64,000 nucleotides of DNA from Pirellulales bacterium (GTDB taxonomy: Bacteria; Planctomycetota; Planctomycetia; Pirellulales; JACPPG01): positions 1 to 64,000 of the forward strand of contig DASYDW010000001.1 in the NCBI GenBank assembly GCA_036499395.1, given 5' to 3'. A program made the position numbers and the translations under genes. A model generated the notes under the pieces. The model worked only from the letters and a program-made list of their open reading frames with translations, did not search any database and had not been told where the DNA came from. This document shows, in pieces, positions 8,900-16,294 of the stretch (position 1 is its first letter; every line of letters begins with the position of its first letter).

Positions 8900-9439
8900 T
8901 TATTGCATGCGCGGCGAAGCGGCAATCGAGATGCCGGCCGCCAGGTCTGCTAGGAATCGGCGTGCGCGGCCGATAATATCGACGTCGCTGGGTACCTGCC
9001 CAACGATCTGAAAGTGGCCGTCAGCCAGATTCCGCTCGAGCGCCTTCACTCTTCGCAACAACGCTCCCAGTACGTCGCTCGATTCGGCGGCCGTAAGCGC
9101 GCGGCTGCGCAATTGAACTTCCGCCGCGTCCCGCTGCCGGGCCATGGTAATCAACTGTTCGCGCTCGGCCTTAAGCAATTGGCCGTCTAGATAAGCGCGA
9201 CGCAATTGGCCGGCCGAATTGAAGTGATACGCAGGATCCTCGCCAAAATAGAGGCTCGCCGCGCCCGTCTTTCGAAAGCCGATCACGACGTTCGCGCTTT
9301 CCGCCGGCAGCGCCAATTCGACCCGTTCGACCAGCGCCGTGGCCTCGGCCAGCAGGTCTTCGCGCGATTGTTCGTATTTGGCCACAGGCGCAAGAGGCCT
9401 ATTGACGAGGACTTGGTAAATCGTCGAGGCAAGACGCAA
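8900..9439 (-). CDS. Unknown protein, TTG start, coupled to M50 protease
   Basis: I do not recognise this 179-residue soluble protein. It is rich in Ala, Arg, Leu and Glu and mostly helical by eye: two helical stretches near residues 25-45 and 80-130 flank a short beta-like segment (ANVVIGFRKTGAASLYFGED). The frame follows directly after the stop of the M50 protease gene and is in the same frame with it. The only early start is TTG 9439, nine bases beyond that stop, so translation by re-initiation is likely. No later ATG is possible without losing half of the protein. The tight coupling suggests that it works with the protease. Confidence 0.65.
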   Translation of the reverse strand: MRLASTIYQVLVNRPLAPVAKYEQSREDLLAEATALVERVELALPAESANVVIGFRKTGAASLYFGEDPAYHFNSAGQLRRAYLDGQLLKAEREQLITMARQRDAAEVQLRSRALTAAESSDVLGALLRRVKALERNLADGHFQIVGQVPSDVDIIGRARRFLADLAAGISIAASPRMQ

Positions 9440-9448
9440 CGTCGCTAA

Positions 9449-10474
9449 TCAGCCACGCTGCCGATTGCGATATCGCGCGCTGACCCGATCCAACAACGCC
9501 CGATCGTCGTCCGAGAGACCGTCGCGACCCACTTCGTGCAGTCGAGCAAGTACCTCGTCGACACGACGGTCGTCTTCCTCTTCCGTTCGCTGTTGGCGCA
9601 CACGGCGTGCCTCGCGACGTCCATCGAGCCATTGCCGCAGCAGTCCGGGATTCTTGCGCGGGGTCGCCGTGAAGTTGCGCTCGAGGCTTGTATAGCCTTG
9701 CGAGAAATCGTAGCCGAATACGCCATCGTCCGACTCCCGATCCTGCAGTCGGTCGGTTTCCTGCTTGGCGCTGAAAAACAGCAGGAAACCCAACAGCGAC
9801 AACGGGAGTGTCGCGAATGCGTACTGCGAATGGACCGCCCAGGCCGCGATCCAGGTCGCCACGGCCGTGAACTTGGCGACGCGGGCCACGACAATCACGG
9901 CGGTGCGATAGCCTTTGCGCTGCCACACGATACTGCGCAGCACTCGGCCACCGTCGAGCGGATAGGCCGGCAGCAGGTTGACCAGCACCAACAACCAATT
10001 GATCCAGGCTGTCAGTTCCAGAACGAACAGTGCATTCATCCCCTCGACGTTTTCCGGCGCGGCCAGCGGGTTTAACAGCGGGCGAACATCGGCGCCGAAC
10101 AAAGCCAATGCCGGTAGCGCCGTCAGGCAGATGAAGAAGTTTACAAGCGGTCCCGCCGCCGCTGTGACCAGTTCTTCCTGAGGCTGGTGCGACAGATTGA
10201 TCGAGACCAGCCCCCCTAAGGGCCAGAGCATGATCTGATCGGCGCGACCACCCATGCGGCGTGCCGCAAAGCAATGTCCCAGTTCGTGCGCCAGCACGCT
10301 AACGAACAGGATGGCCAGCACGACCGCCACATCGACGATCAATTCCCCTTTGGGGTCATGCTGCCAACTCAACTCCAACGCAACGACGACCAGCAGCAGA
10401 AAAAAGACGTGGACCCGCACCTGGATGCCAGCCCACCGCCCCAGCGAAAGATTCCATCCGAGCAAGTCTCGCAT
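9449..10474 (-). CDS. M50 site-2 protease family protein
   Basis: A 341-residue integral membrane zinc protease. HELGH stands at residues 63-67 within a membrane helix, and the second conserved site NLLPAYPLDGGRVLR lies near 160-175; together they give the zinc ligands of the S2P/M50 family. The N-terminus has a hairpin of hydrophobic strands and a first span, as in the subgroup related to SpoIVFB. The last ~85 residues form a charged cytosolic tail rich in Arg, Asp and Glu, where SpoIVFB-like members often have a CBS pair; no CBS domain is visible here. Such enzymes cleave membrane-bound regulators. The substrate is unknown. The gene is divergent from the NUDIX gene. Confidence 0.88.
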   Translation of the reverse strand: MRDLLGWNLSLGRWAGIQVRVHVFFLLLVVVALELSWQHDPKGELIVDVAVVLAILFVSVLAHELGHCFAARRMGGRADQIMLWPLGGLVSINLSHQPQEELVTAAAGPLVNFFICLTALPALALFGADVRPLLNPLAAPENVEGMNALFVLELTAWINWLLVLVNLLPAYPLDGGRVLRSIVWQRKGYRTAVIVVARVAKFTAVATWIAAWAVHSQYAFATLPLSLLGFLLFFSAKQETDRLQDRESDDGVFGYDFSQGYTSLERNFTATPRKNPGLLRQWLDGRREARRVRQQRTEEEDDRRVDEVLARLHEVGRDGLSDDDRALLDRVSARYRNRQRG

Positions 10475-10591
10475 GGCGTACTGCGCAAGATTGACGCCGC
10501 CGCGGGGCAGCCTTGGAGAACGCGACCACTGCCGTTATCTTATCACTCGTCTCGACGCCGATCAATCAAATCGCAGTCAGGTCCGGTTGTA

Positions 10592-11116
10592 GTGGACGAG
10601 CCTGAAGTACTGCTCGAAACACGGCGTTTCCGCGTCGTGCGACGATCGCACCGACTCCCCGACGGGCGGGTGGCTTCGCGCGAAGTGATCGAGCATCCCG
10701 GTGCCGTGGCAATTATCCCGCTCGTGGATGACGACCACGTCTGCCTGATTCGCAACTACAGGCTGGCTGTACAAAAATGGCTGCTGGAAATCCCGGCTGG
10801 GACACTTGAGCCGGGCGAACCGCCGGCTGTCACCGCGATGCGCGAACTGGCCGAAGAAACCGGCTACACCGCGCAATCGCTTACCCCGTTGTGCCAGATG
10901 GTTTTCTCGCCGGGCATCCTGCACGAACGCATGCACATTTTCGTAGCCACGGGTTTGACGCCGGGCGAAACGCGGCTGGAATTCGGCGAGCAGATCGACA
11001 AGGAAATCATGCCACTCAACGAAGCACTTGCCATGATCGAGTGTGGCGAGGTGGAAGACGCCAAAACCGTGGCCGCGCTTCTTTTATACGACCGCCGGCG
11101 GAATCTGGCGCGCTAG
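10592..11116 (+). CDS. NUDIX hydrolase, ADP-ribose pyrophosphatase-like
   Basis: I start this at GTG 10592, giving 174 residues. The longer frame from 10274 runs antisense through the M50 gene and is not credible. A complete NUDIX box lies at residues 70-92 (G-x5-E-x7-REL-x-EE-x-GY). The upstream part, including VIEHPGAVAIIPLVDDDHVCLIRNYRL, and the downstream KEIMPLNEALAMIECGEVEDAKTV fit the ADP-ribose/ADP-sugar pyrophosphatase branch. It should hydrolyse a nucleoside diphosphate linked to a sugar in the cytosol. The substrate within that branch is not decided by sequence. It stands alone between a divergent and a convergent gene. Confidence 0.85.
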   Translation: MDEPEVLLETRRFRVVRRSHRLPDGRVASREVIEHPGAVAIIPLVDDDHVCLIRNYRLAVQKWLLEIPAGTLEPGEPPAVTAMRELAEETGYTAQSLTPLCQMVFSPGILHERMHIFVATGLTPGETRLEFGEQIDKEIMPLNEALAMIECGEVEDAKTVAALLLYDRRRNLAR

Positions 11117-11165
11117 ATCACCGAGAACGCCAGCAACGAGCCGTTGCAGTACGGGGCGGTTTTCG

Positions 11166-11345
11166 TTACGAGCCGAAACCGGCGGCATTCAAACCACCTC
11201 GAATGCCAGCCCACATTCCGCCCGATTGGGCACCAACTGCTCCGACGGCGGCAATGACGCTGGCGATGATCATGGCCAACATCACGGCGTATTCGACGGC
11301 CGTCGTCGCTTCGGAATCGCTCAAGAATTGGCGAATTAGGGTCAT
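11166..11345 (-). CDS. Flp/Fap-type pilin, 59 residues
   Basis: The frame begins MTLIRQFLSDSEATTAVEYAVM and ends NAAGFGS. ATTAVEYAVMLAMI is the Flp pilin signature: the conserved Glu five residues into the hydrophobic helix (here E18), then a single ~22-residue membrane helix. The usual prepilin peptidase site is Gly followed by xxxxEY; here Ala14/Thr15 stand where Gly is common, so the cleavage point is unclear. An AGGAGG sequence lies eight bases upstream of ATG 11345. No tad/cpa secretion genes, prepilin peptidase or second pilin lie in this window, so it is an orphan here. Flp pilins form thin adhesive fibres in other bacteria. Confidence 0.85.
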   Translation of the reverse strand: MTLIRQFLSDSEATTAVEYAVMLAMIIASVIAAVGAVGAQSGGMWAGIRGGLNAAGFGS

Positions 11346-11423
11346 GGCTGGCCCTCCTGGACGTCCAGCCGCGCTGTGTGGAACCCGCGAATACGATGTG
11401 CGGTTGCGGTGTCTCCGAAAGCA

Positions 11424-11452
11424 ACACTAGTGCGCATTCACCAGATGGTCAA
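11424..11452 (-). promoter_or_regulatory. Possible pilin promoter
   Basis: On the minus strand a TTGACC box (11447-11452) and TAGTGT (11424-11429) are 17 bases apart, 79 bases before the pilin start. The -10 box is poor, so this is only a candidate. Confidence 0.3.
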
Positions 11453-11492
11453 ATTTCGCATTTACTTTTTTCAAAGCTTGTGTGAGCGCCTT

Positions 11493-13856
11493 CTAACGCA
11501 GCCGCGGCAGAGCCATATCCCCGATGCCAGGCGGCGTGGCGGAACGAAGGGGGACTTGCCAGCGCACCAGTCGCGAGGCGTCCGGCCCGTCACCGATTTC
11601 GCCGGCAAAACCCATTTCGGTCCGAACCAGCCCCTCGGCCCGCAGGCGGTCGTTGCCGATTGGTTGCAGCGCGCCGTCCTCGCCCCGCCAACGCACGAGC
11701 GGCGTTTTCAGCCCGACGAGCGACCCCGAGCCCCGCCAGGCCACGGTGCGCAAAACGCTCGGGCTAAGTGTCGCCGAGCCACTGCTCGATACCGCGAGAA
11801 CAGCACCCGTCGCGGCGAGTTCAAAAACGCAATCGACAGCTTCAACGTTTAGTGCGCTCGATGGTTCGGCAGCCACGCGCCACTCAAGGACCTCTGCCGC
11901 GCCCCGAACTGTGCAATGCTTGAACAGCACATCGACGCGCCTTGGGGCGTCGTGCGACGAATCGATTTCCGCCAGCGCGTCGGCGCCGAGGAATAACACG
12001 TCTGTCATGGCAATCGCGGCAGGCCGCGTCGCTTTGCAGCGAATGCCTGCGCCGACATTAGCCAGCACGCACTCGCATAGCTCCAGCCGAGCCGAACTCG
12101 TCGCATCGGCCGTCGCGGCAGGCTGCCAATCAAACGCGGCAGGCAGGGGGCCCGCCTCCGTGATGACCTGCAACGAGCAGCGCGTGAATGTCGCACCGGC
12201 GGCCGTGATGACCAGCGTACTCCGCGTCGTGGGGGTAGAAACGACGAAATCGACATCCTCGAAGCGTACGTTCTCCGTGGCGAGTATCGCGCCAGACGCA
12301 GGAAGGATGATTTGCGCGCGCTCTCCGGGGCGCGACCGCACGCACTGCCCCTGCGCGGGCCGCACTTGCGACCACGTTACAGGCCGCCGCGCAGAGATGA
12401 CAAACTCTCGCGATACCGTTTTCTTATCGTCAGGCAGCCGGGGAACTGCGGCTACTGGCTGCATGGCCGAGGTGCGCACCACTTGTGGTTTCTGTTGCGG
12501 AGCAGGCGATTCCTGAAGTTTGCCGTGAGTCGCCGATTCCGCACCTGTTGCAGGAGGTGCATCGCCCTTGCCCCTCGTAACGATTGTCGAAGCAACGGGC
12601 GTTGACACAGTTTTCGATGGCGCAACATCTACAGTTTGCGGTATGGCGAGTGGCGGAGCAGCGGGTGATTCAGGGGTCCACAAGGGCCAACTGCCGATTC
12701 CCAAGGCCAGCAAAACGCCCGCCGACGCCGTGGCCCAGGTCGGCATATTTGGTGACCGCCGGATCGTGCGAACGCGACGCACCAGACGTTCGGGCGGAGA
12801 AACACCGCGCGTTACAAATCGTGCCAAGAGCGCCTGTCCACGATCGCTTGGAGGACCGAGAAGCTGCAGGAGTTCCGCAATCGACTTCGGCCGCCGTTCC
12901 GGTGCTGGCTCCGTAGCACAGCGAATCGCCGTAATAAGTGGTTCAGGCGTGTCTGAGGCGATCGGCTTGATATCCCGAATTCGCGTCGCGCAAGCAGCAC
13001 GCAGGCGATCCACATACTTTGCACCGGCAAATGGAGGACGGCCGGCCAGCAGATGCCACCACAGGGCGCCGCAGGCAAAGATATCTGTAGCAATACTAGA
13101 AGGCGATGCGGCGGCCGCTCGTTCCGGCGCCAGGTAGTCGGCCGTTTCAACGCTTCGATCTGTCAGCTCAACAGTTAGGAGCGTGTCGCTCAGAATGCGC
13201 AGCCCAGGGTCAAGTAACTGCACCTGCCCCAGCGGATTGAGCACCAATTGCTGGGCCGAAATATCGCCGTGCAACACGCCAGCCGCTTCACAGATGGTAA
13301 GCGTCGCCACCATCTGTCGGGCGATTTCCAGCACCACTTCATTTGGCATGCGTCCGCCACGTATCAGCCATGCCGCTGCAGTACGACCAGCGACGCTGGC
13401 CGAGGCAGTCCAAAGTTGGCCGTTGTCGAGGCCACACTTTTCGATCGGCACGAGGTGCGGCGAACGCACAGCCATCGACTTTTCGATCAGTCGCTCGACC
13501 TGCTCCAGCGCTGCACCGGCGGCCGTCGGCACTGGCATGACGGTCAAACGCATGGCACGGCCGCTGGCGATCTCGCGTGCCTCGTAACACGGGCCCGACG
13601 CGTTTTTTGCAAGGGGCCGGACAAGCGTAAATGGCCCTACCCGCAAATTCTCGCCGCGTCCCTCGTTGATTTCCGTCGCCTGAAATGGCGTTAAGGCGCG
13701 CGCCTGGACCAAGGCATCGACCCACACGGTATCAAACAGCGCCAGGTCTTTTGCCAAGCGCCGCGCGTGACGGTACGCGGCGCGAACTTGTCGCGGCGTC
13801 GCCAATCCGAGGCGGCCTAAGAGTGCAACGAGTTCCGCCGGAGGAGTAGCGCGCAC
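11493..13856 (-). CDS. Pseudokinase with membrane span and beta-helix-like tail
   Basis: The 787-residue product starts at GTG 13856 with GAGGT upstream. Residues ~75-340 follow the Hanks kinase fold, but the key residues are altered: the glycine loop is degenerate (LAKNASGPCYEA), the ATP-anchoring Lys is Thr105, the catalytic loop reads HGDISAQQ (196-203) with the Lys and Asn replaced by Ser and Gln, and DFG is DPG (216-218). Helix F and APE-like parts (YLAPERAAA, TDIFACGALWWHLLAGRPPF) are kept. A membrane span lies near 372-395, then a low-complexity Pro/Ala/Thr linker, then ~300 residues of beta-rich repeats resembling a right-handed beta-helix. Phosphotransfer is unlikely; a ligand-binding or scaffold role is inferred. 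Confidence 0.8.
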   Translation of the reverse strand: MRATPPAELVALLGRLGLATPRQVRAAYRHARRLAKDLALFDTVWVDALVQARALTPFQATEINEGRGENLRVGPFTLVRPLAKNASGPCYEAREIASGRAMRLTVMPVPTAAGAALEQVERLIEKSMAVRSPHLVPIEKCGLDNGQLWTASASVAGRTAAAWLIRGGRMPNEVVLEIARQMVATLTICEAAGVLHGDISAQQLVLNPLGQVQLLDPGLRILSDTLLTVELTDRSVETADYLAPERAAAASPSSIATDIFACGALWWHLLAGRPPFAGAKYVDRLRAACATRIRDIKPIASDTPEPLITAIRCATEPAPERRPKSIAELLQLLGPPSDRGQALLARFVTRGVSPPERLVRRVRTIRRSPNMPTWATASAGVLLALGIGSWPLWTPESPAAPPLAIPQTVDVAPSKTVSTPVASTIVTRGKGDAPPATGAESATHGKLQESPAPQQKPQVVRTSAMQPVAAVPRLPDDKKTVSREFVISARRPVTWSQVRPAQGQCVRSRPGERAQIILPASGAILATENVRFEDVDFVVSTPTTRSTLVITAAGATFTRCSLQVITEAGPLPAAFDWQPAATADATSSARLELCECVLANVGAGIRCKATRPAAIAMTDVLFLGADALAEIDSSHDAPRRVDVLFKHCTVRGAAEVLEWRVAAEPSSALNVEAVDCVFELAATGAVLAVSSSGSATLSPSVLRTVAWRGSGSLVGLKTPLVRWRGEDGALQPIGNDRLRAEGLVRTEMGFAGEIGDGPDASRLVRWQVPLRSATPPGIGDMALPRLR

Positions 13857-13989
13857 GCGAAAACGACCTCATCGAAACGGGAATCATGCCGGAGAAGGGC
13901 GAGCGAGTGCTATCACAAACGAGCGGCCCGAACAATATCAGCCGCTGGAGTCCGCCGAATGCAATGCTGTCACTTGATGTGAATTTTCG

Positions 13990-14994
13990 CTAGCGCCGTC
14001 GCGGATTGCGATATAAGACTCGTGAGAGCAACTCGAACGAGCCTGGCTCGCCGTCGCGCTCGTAATGCCACTGGGGGTGCGTGGGCACGAACGCCTCGTC
14101 CAGCGGCCAGGGGTCGAACGGATCGTATCCCAGGGCGGCCGCGAGCTTCGAACAATCCATCGAAACGTTCCCCGCACGCGGCGGAATTGGTCCCGCCTCG
14201 ACACGCATGCAGCCCATCAGGCAGTCCGGCGGATAACCGCCAACGCGGTTGATAACCTGCGCAATGTTGTACAGCGTAAGCGGACGCGGTCCGCCGGCGT
14301 GATACAGGCCTGTTAGCTCATTTCCCAACATTGTTTCGCAGACTTCGTTCAAGCAGTCCGTGTAATGCGGTGTGCGAATCTCGTCGTAATAGAGCGTGGC
14401 CGGCCGCGACTTCTTGAACCGCGACTGGATCCAGTCGATCGCGCCGGCGTGACCGTTGAAACTCACCCCCATCGGCAGCGAGATGCGCAAAACGCACGCC
14501 GCTGGCATGGCGCTCTGAATCAATTGCTCGGACGCGACCATCGTTTGGCCATAGACCGTGACCGGGTCGGTAGGATCATCCTCGACATGCCCACCAGGGC
14601 CGTTGCCCGAGAACACCAGGTCGATCGACAGATGCACCAGTCGCACGCGGCGTGTGCTGATGACGTCGAGCAGGTTTCGCACGCCCTCGACATTAATGCG
14701 CCAGGCCAAGGCCGGATCGAGTTCGCATGCGCGCAAGGCGCAATTGCCAGCACAGTCCAGCACGCTTTGAAACTGATGCTCGTCGAAGAGCCGGGCTAGC
14801 TCGACGGGATCTTCGGCGTTACAGGGAACGATATGATCCCCTTGCAATCGCCAGTTATCTCGCTGGCGGATGCCGATCACCTGCCCGGGATAACGAGACT
14901 CGAAGTATTCCAGCGCGTTGTACCCCGCTACGCCCGCCACGCCCGTTATCAGCATCGGCAGCGGTGGCACGGCAGGTGTGGAGCGAAGGAACAT
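13990..14994 (-). CDS. RmlD-like NAD(P)-dependent sugar reductase/epimerase
   Basis: I use ATG 14994 (334 residues), since the frame upstream of it is not family-like. The Rossmann glycine motif TGVAGVAG lies at 17-24, CAGNCALRACELDPALAWRINVEG at 81-104 matches the RmlD substrate loop region, and HLSIDLVFSG at 121-130 is the RmlD-type serine strand. The catalytic Tyr is Tyr148, but four residues later, where Lys is expected, there is Met152 (YGQTM). RmlD reduces dTDP-4-keto-rhamnose; extended SDRs need that Lys for the cofactor and proton relay. It may be a weak or non-enzymatic member. It follows the FAH-family gene after 67 bases. Confidence 0.75.
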   Translation of the reverse strand: MFLRSTPAVPPLPMLITGVAGVAGYNALEYFESRYPGQVIGIRQRDNWRLQGDHIVPCNAEDPVELARLFDEHQFQSVLDCAGNCALRACELDPALAWRINVEGVRNLLDVISTRRVRLVHLSIDLVFSGNGPGGHVEDDPTDPVTVYGQTMVASEQLIQSAMPAACVLRISLPMGVSFNGHAGAIDWIQSRFKKSRPATLYYDEIRTPHYTDCLNEVCETMLGNELTGLYHAGGPRPLTLYNIAQVINRVGGYPPDCLMGCMRVEAGPIPPRAGNVSMDCSKLAAALGYDPFDPWPLDEAFVPTHPQWHYERDGEPGSFELLSRVLYRNPRRR

Positions 14995-15061
14995 CGTACG
15001 GTAACGTGCAAGAAATGGCCGGGTAGGCCGGCCGACAGAGTAAAAATCCAAGTGGACGCAA

Positions 15062-16021
15062 CTACTGAGCCACGATCGGCGATACCAGCGTACCAATCCC
15101 GGCGATACTGGCCGACAACGTGTCTCCAGCCTTTACATAGGTGCCAGTGGCGTTACCGACGCCCGAAGGAGTGCCGGTCGAAATAATGTCCCCCGGTTCG
15201 AGCGTGACAAAGCTGGAAATAAACTCGATCACGGCCGCCACGGGAAATACCATCAGCCCGGTCGAGGCATTTTGCTTGATGTCGGCGTTGAGCTTGAGAT
15301 TCATAGCGAGCCCTTGCGGGTCGGGTATCGCATCGGCACTCGTGATGCAGGGGCCGCATGGGCAAAAGCTGTCGTGCCATTTGCCATGCAACCAATCGAA
15401 GAAGACGTCTTTCTCGCGCTTCTTCCGGCCCGGGTTCGGACGAAACTTGCGATTCGAGATGTCGTTGATCACCGTATAGCCCGCCACCGACGCAAGCGCG
15501 TCCGCTTCCTTGACACCCTTCGTCTTGCGACCGATCACCACCGCCAGTTCCAATTCCCAGTCGATCGCGCCGGGCGAGATTGCCGGAATCACGACCGGCT
15601 GTCCCGGGTTGGTCAGCGTTGTGCTCGGGGGCTTCATGAACACATAGGGGAACGTCTCGGCCCGTTCGGCCGCGACGCCACCACCTTCGCGAATATGTTC
15701 GGCGTAGTTGCCCGCCAACAGAAAGAGTTTATTCGGACGAGGGATCGGTACGAGCAGTTGCGTCTTGGCAGTCGGCAGTTTTGCAGTCTCAGGCAGCGCC
15801 GCGCCTGCGCGTTCAAGCCACGACGCAATCTTTTTCGCCGCGGGATTTGCTTCGCCAGACGGCGGCAAAAATGCGAGTAAGTCGTCACCGCCAGGCAGCG
15901 ACACCGTTTCATGTGTCGCGTCGGCGTACGCCTTTGCGGCGGACGCAACCGGTACGATGATCTCTTCGCTGTAGAAGCCGACTCGCGGTCCGGCCTGATC
16001 CTGATAGCGGCACAAACGCAT
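15062..16021 (-). CDS. Fumarylacetoacetate hydrolase family protein
   Basis: The start is ATG 16021 with GGGGGA about eight bases upstream, giving 319 residues; the longer frame to 16267 crosses two palindromic repeats. The C-terminal ~210 residues have the FAH fold marks: PNKLFLLAGNYAEHI, DWELELAVVIGR with the metal-binding Glu pair, VAGYTVINDISNR, and STGTPSGVG near the end. Members hydrolyse or decarboxylate beta-diketo acids or act on hydroxylated aromatic breakdown products, using a divalent metal. An insertion (residues ~215-245) carrying FCPCGPC is unusual for the family. The substrate cannot be named. It precedes the RmlD-like gene on the same strand. Confidence 0.85.
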   Translation of the reverse strand: MRLCRYQDQAGPRVGFYSEEIIVPVASAAKAYADATHETVSLPGGDDLLAFLPPSGEANPAAKKIASWLERAGAALPETAKLPTAKTQLLVPIPRPNKLFLLAGNYAEHIREGGGVAAERAETFPYVFMKPPSTTLTNPGQPVVIPAISPGAIDWELELAVVIGRKTKGVKEADALASVAGYTVINDISNRKFRPNPGRKKREKDVFFDWLHGKWHDSFCPCGPCITSADAIPDPQGLAMNLKLNADIKQNASTGLMVFPVAAVIEFISSFVTLEPGDIISTGTPSGVGNATGTYVKAGDTLSASIAGIGTLVSPIVAQ

Positions 16022-16136
16022 AACACATCCCCCGATCGAAATTCCCAACAACCCTAAGATCGCCAGAGTCGACGACAGGCGGACGATTGTCAAGGCGGCC
16101 GCATGCTTAGGGCAGATTACCAGGGGCATCGACGTT

Positions 16137-16160
16137 GGGGGGCGGGCGTCTCGCCCGCCT
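16137..16160 (-). repeat. GC-rich palindromic repeat, copy 1
   Basis: Arms GGCGGGCG and CGCCCGCC flank TCT, with a GGGG tail on the left. Read on the minus strand it is the same element as copies 2 and 3 (arms, AGA core, then a C-run). It stands in inverted orientation to copy 2, 54 bases away. Confidence 0.75.
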
Positions 16161-16214
16161 TGGCCCTGCGTGAACACGTCTCCGAAGGGAATTTGTGGTA
16201 AGCAGCGAGAGAGA

Positions 16215-16238
16215 AGGCGGGCGGGACGCCCGCCCCCC
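16215..16238 (+). repeat. GC-rich palindromic repeat, copy 2
   Basis: A GGCGGGCG arm, GGA core, CGCCCGCC arm and C-run. Together with copy 1 it forms an inverted pair upstream of the sulfatase gene, like a REPIN (two REP units facing each other). Confidence 0.75.
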
Positions 16239-16294
16239 CGGGACTTACAATCGCGGCATCCCATCAAAATCAGTTGAGCAGGCGAGGGTCGTCA

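Noticed and set aside
10274-10591. Longer N-terminus for the NUDIX hydrolase
   Set aside because: It would run antisense through the M50 protease gene; the NUDIX family has no such extension.
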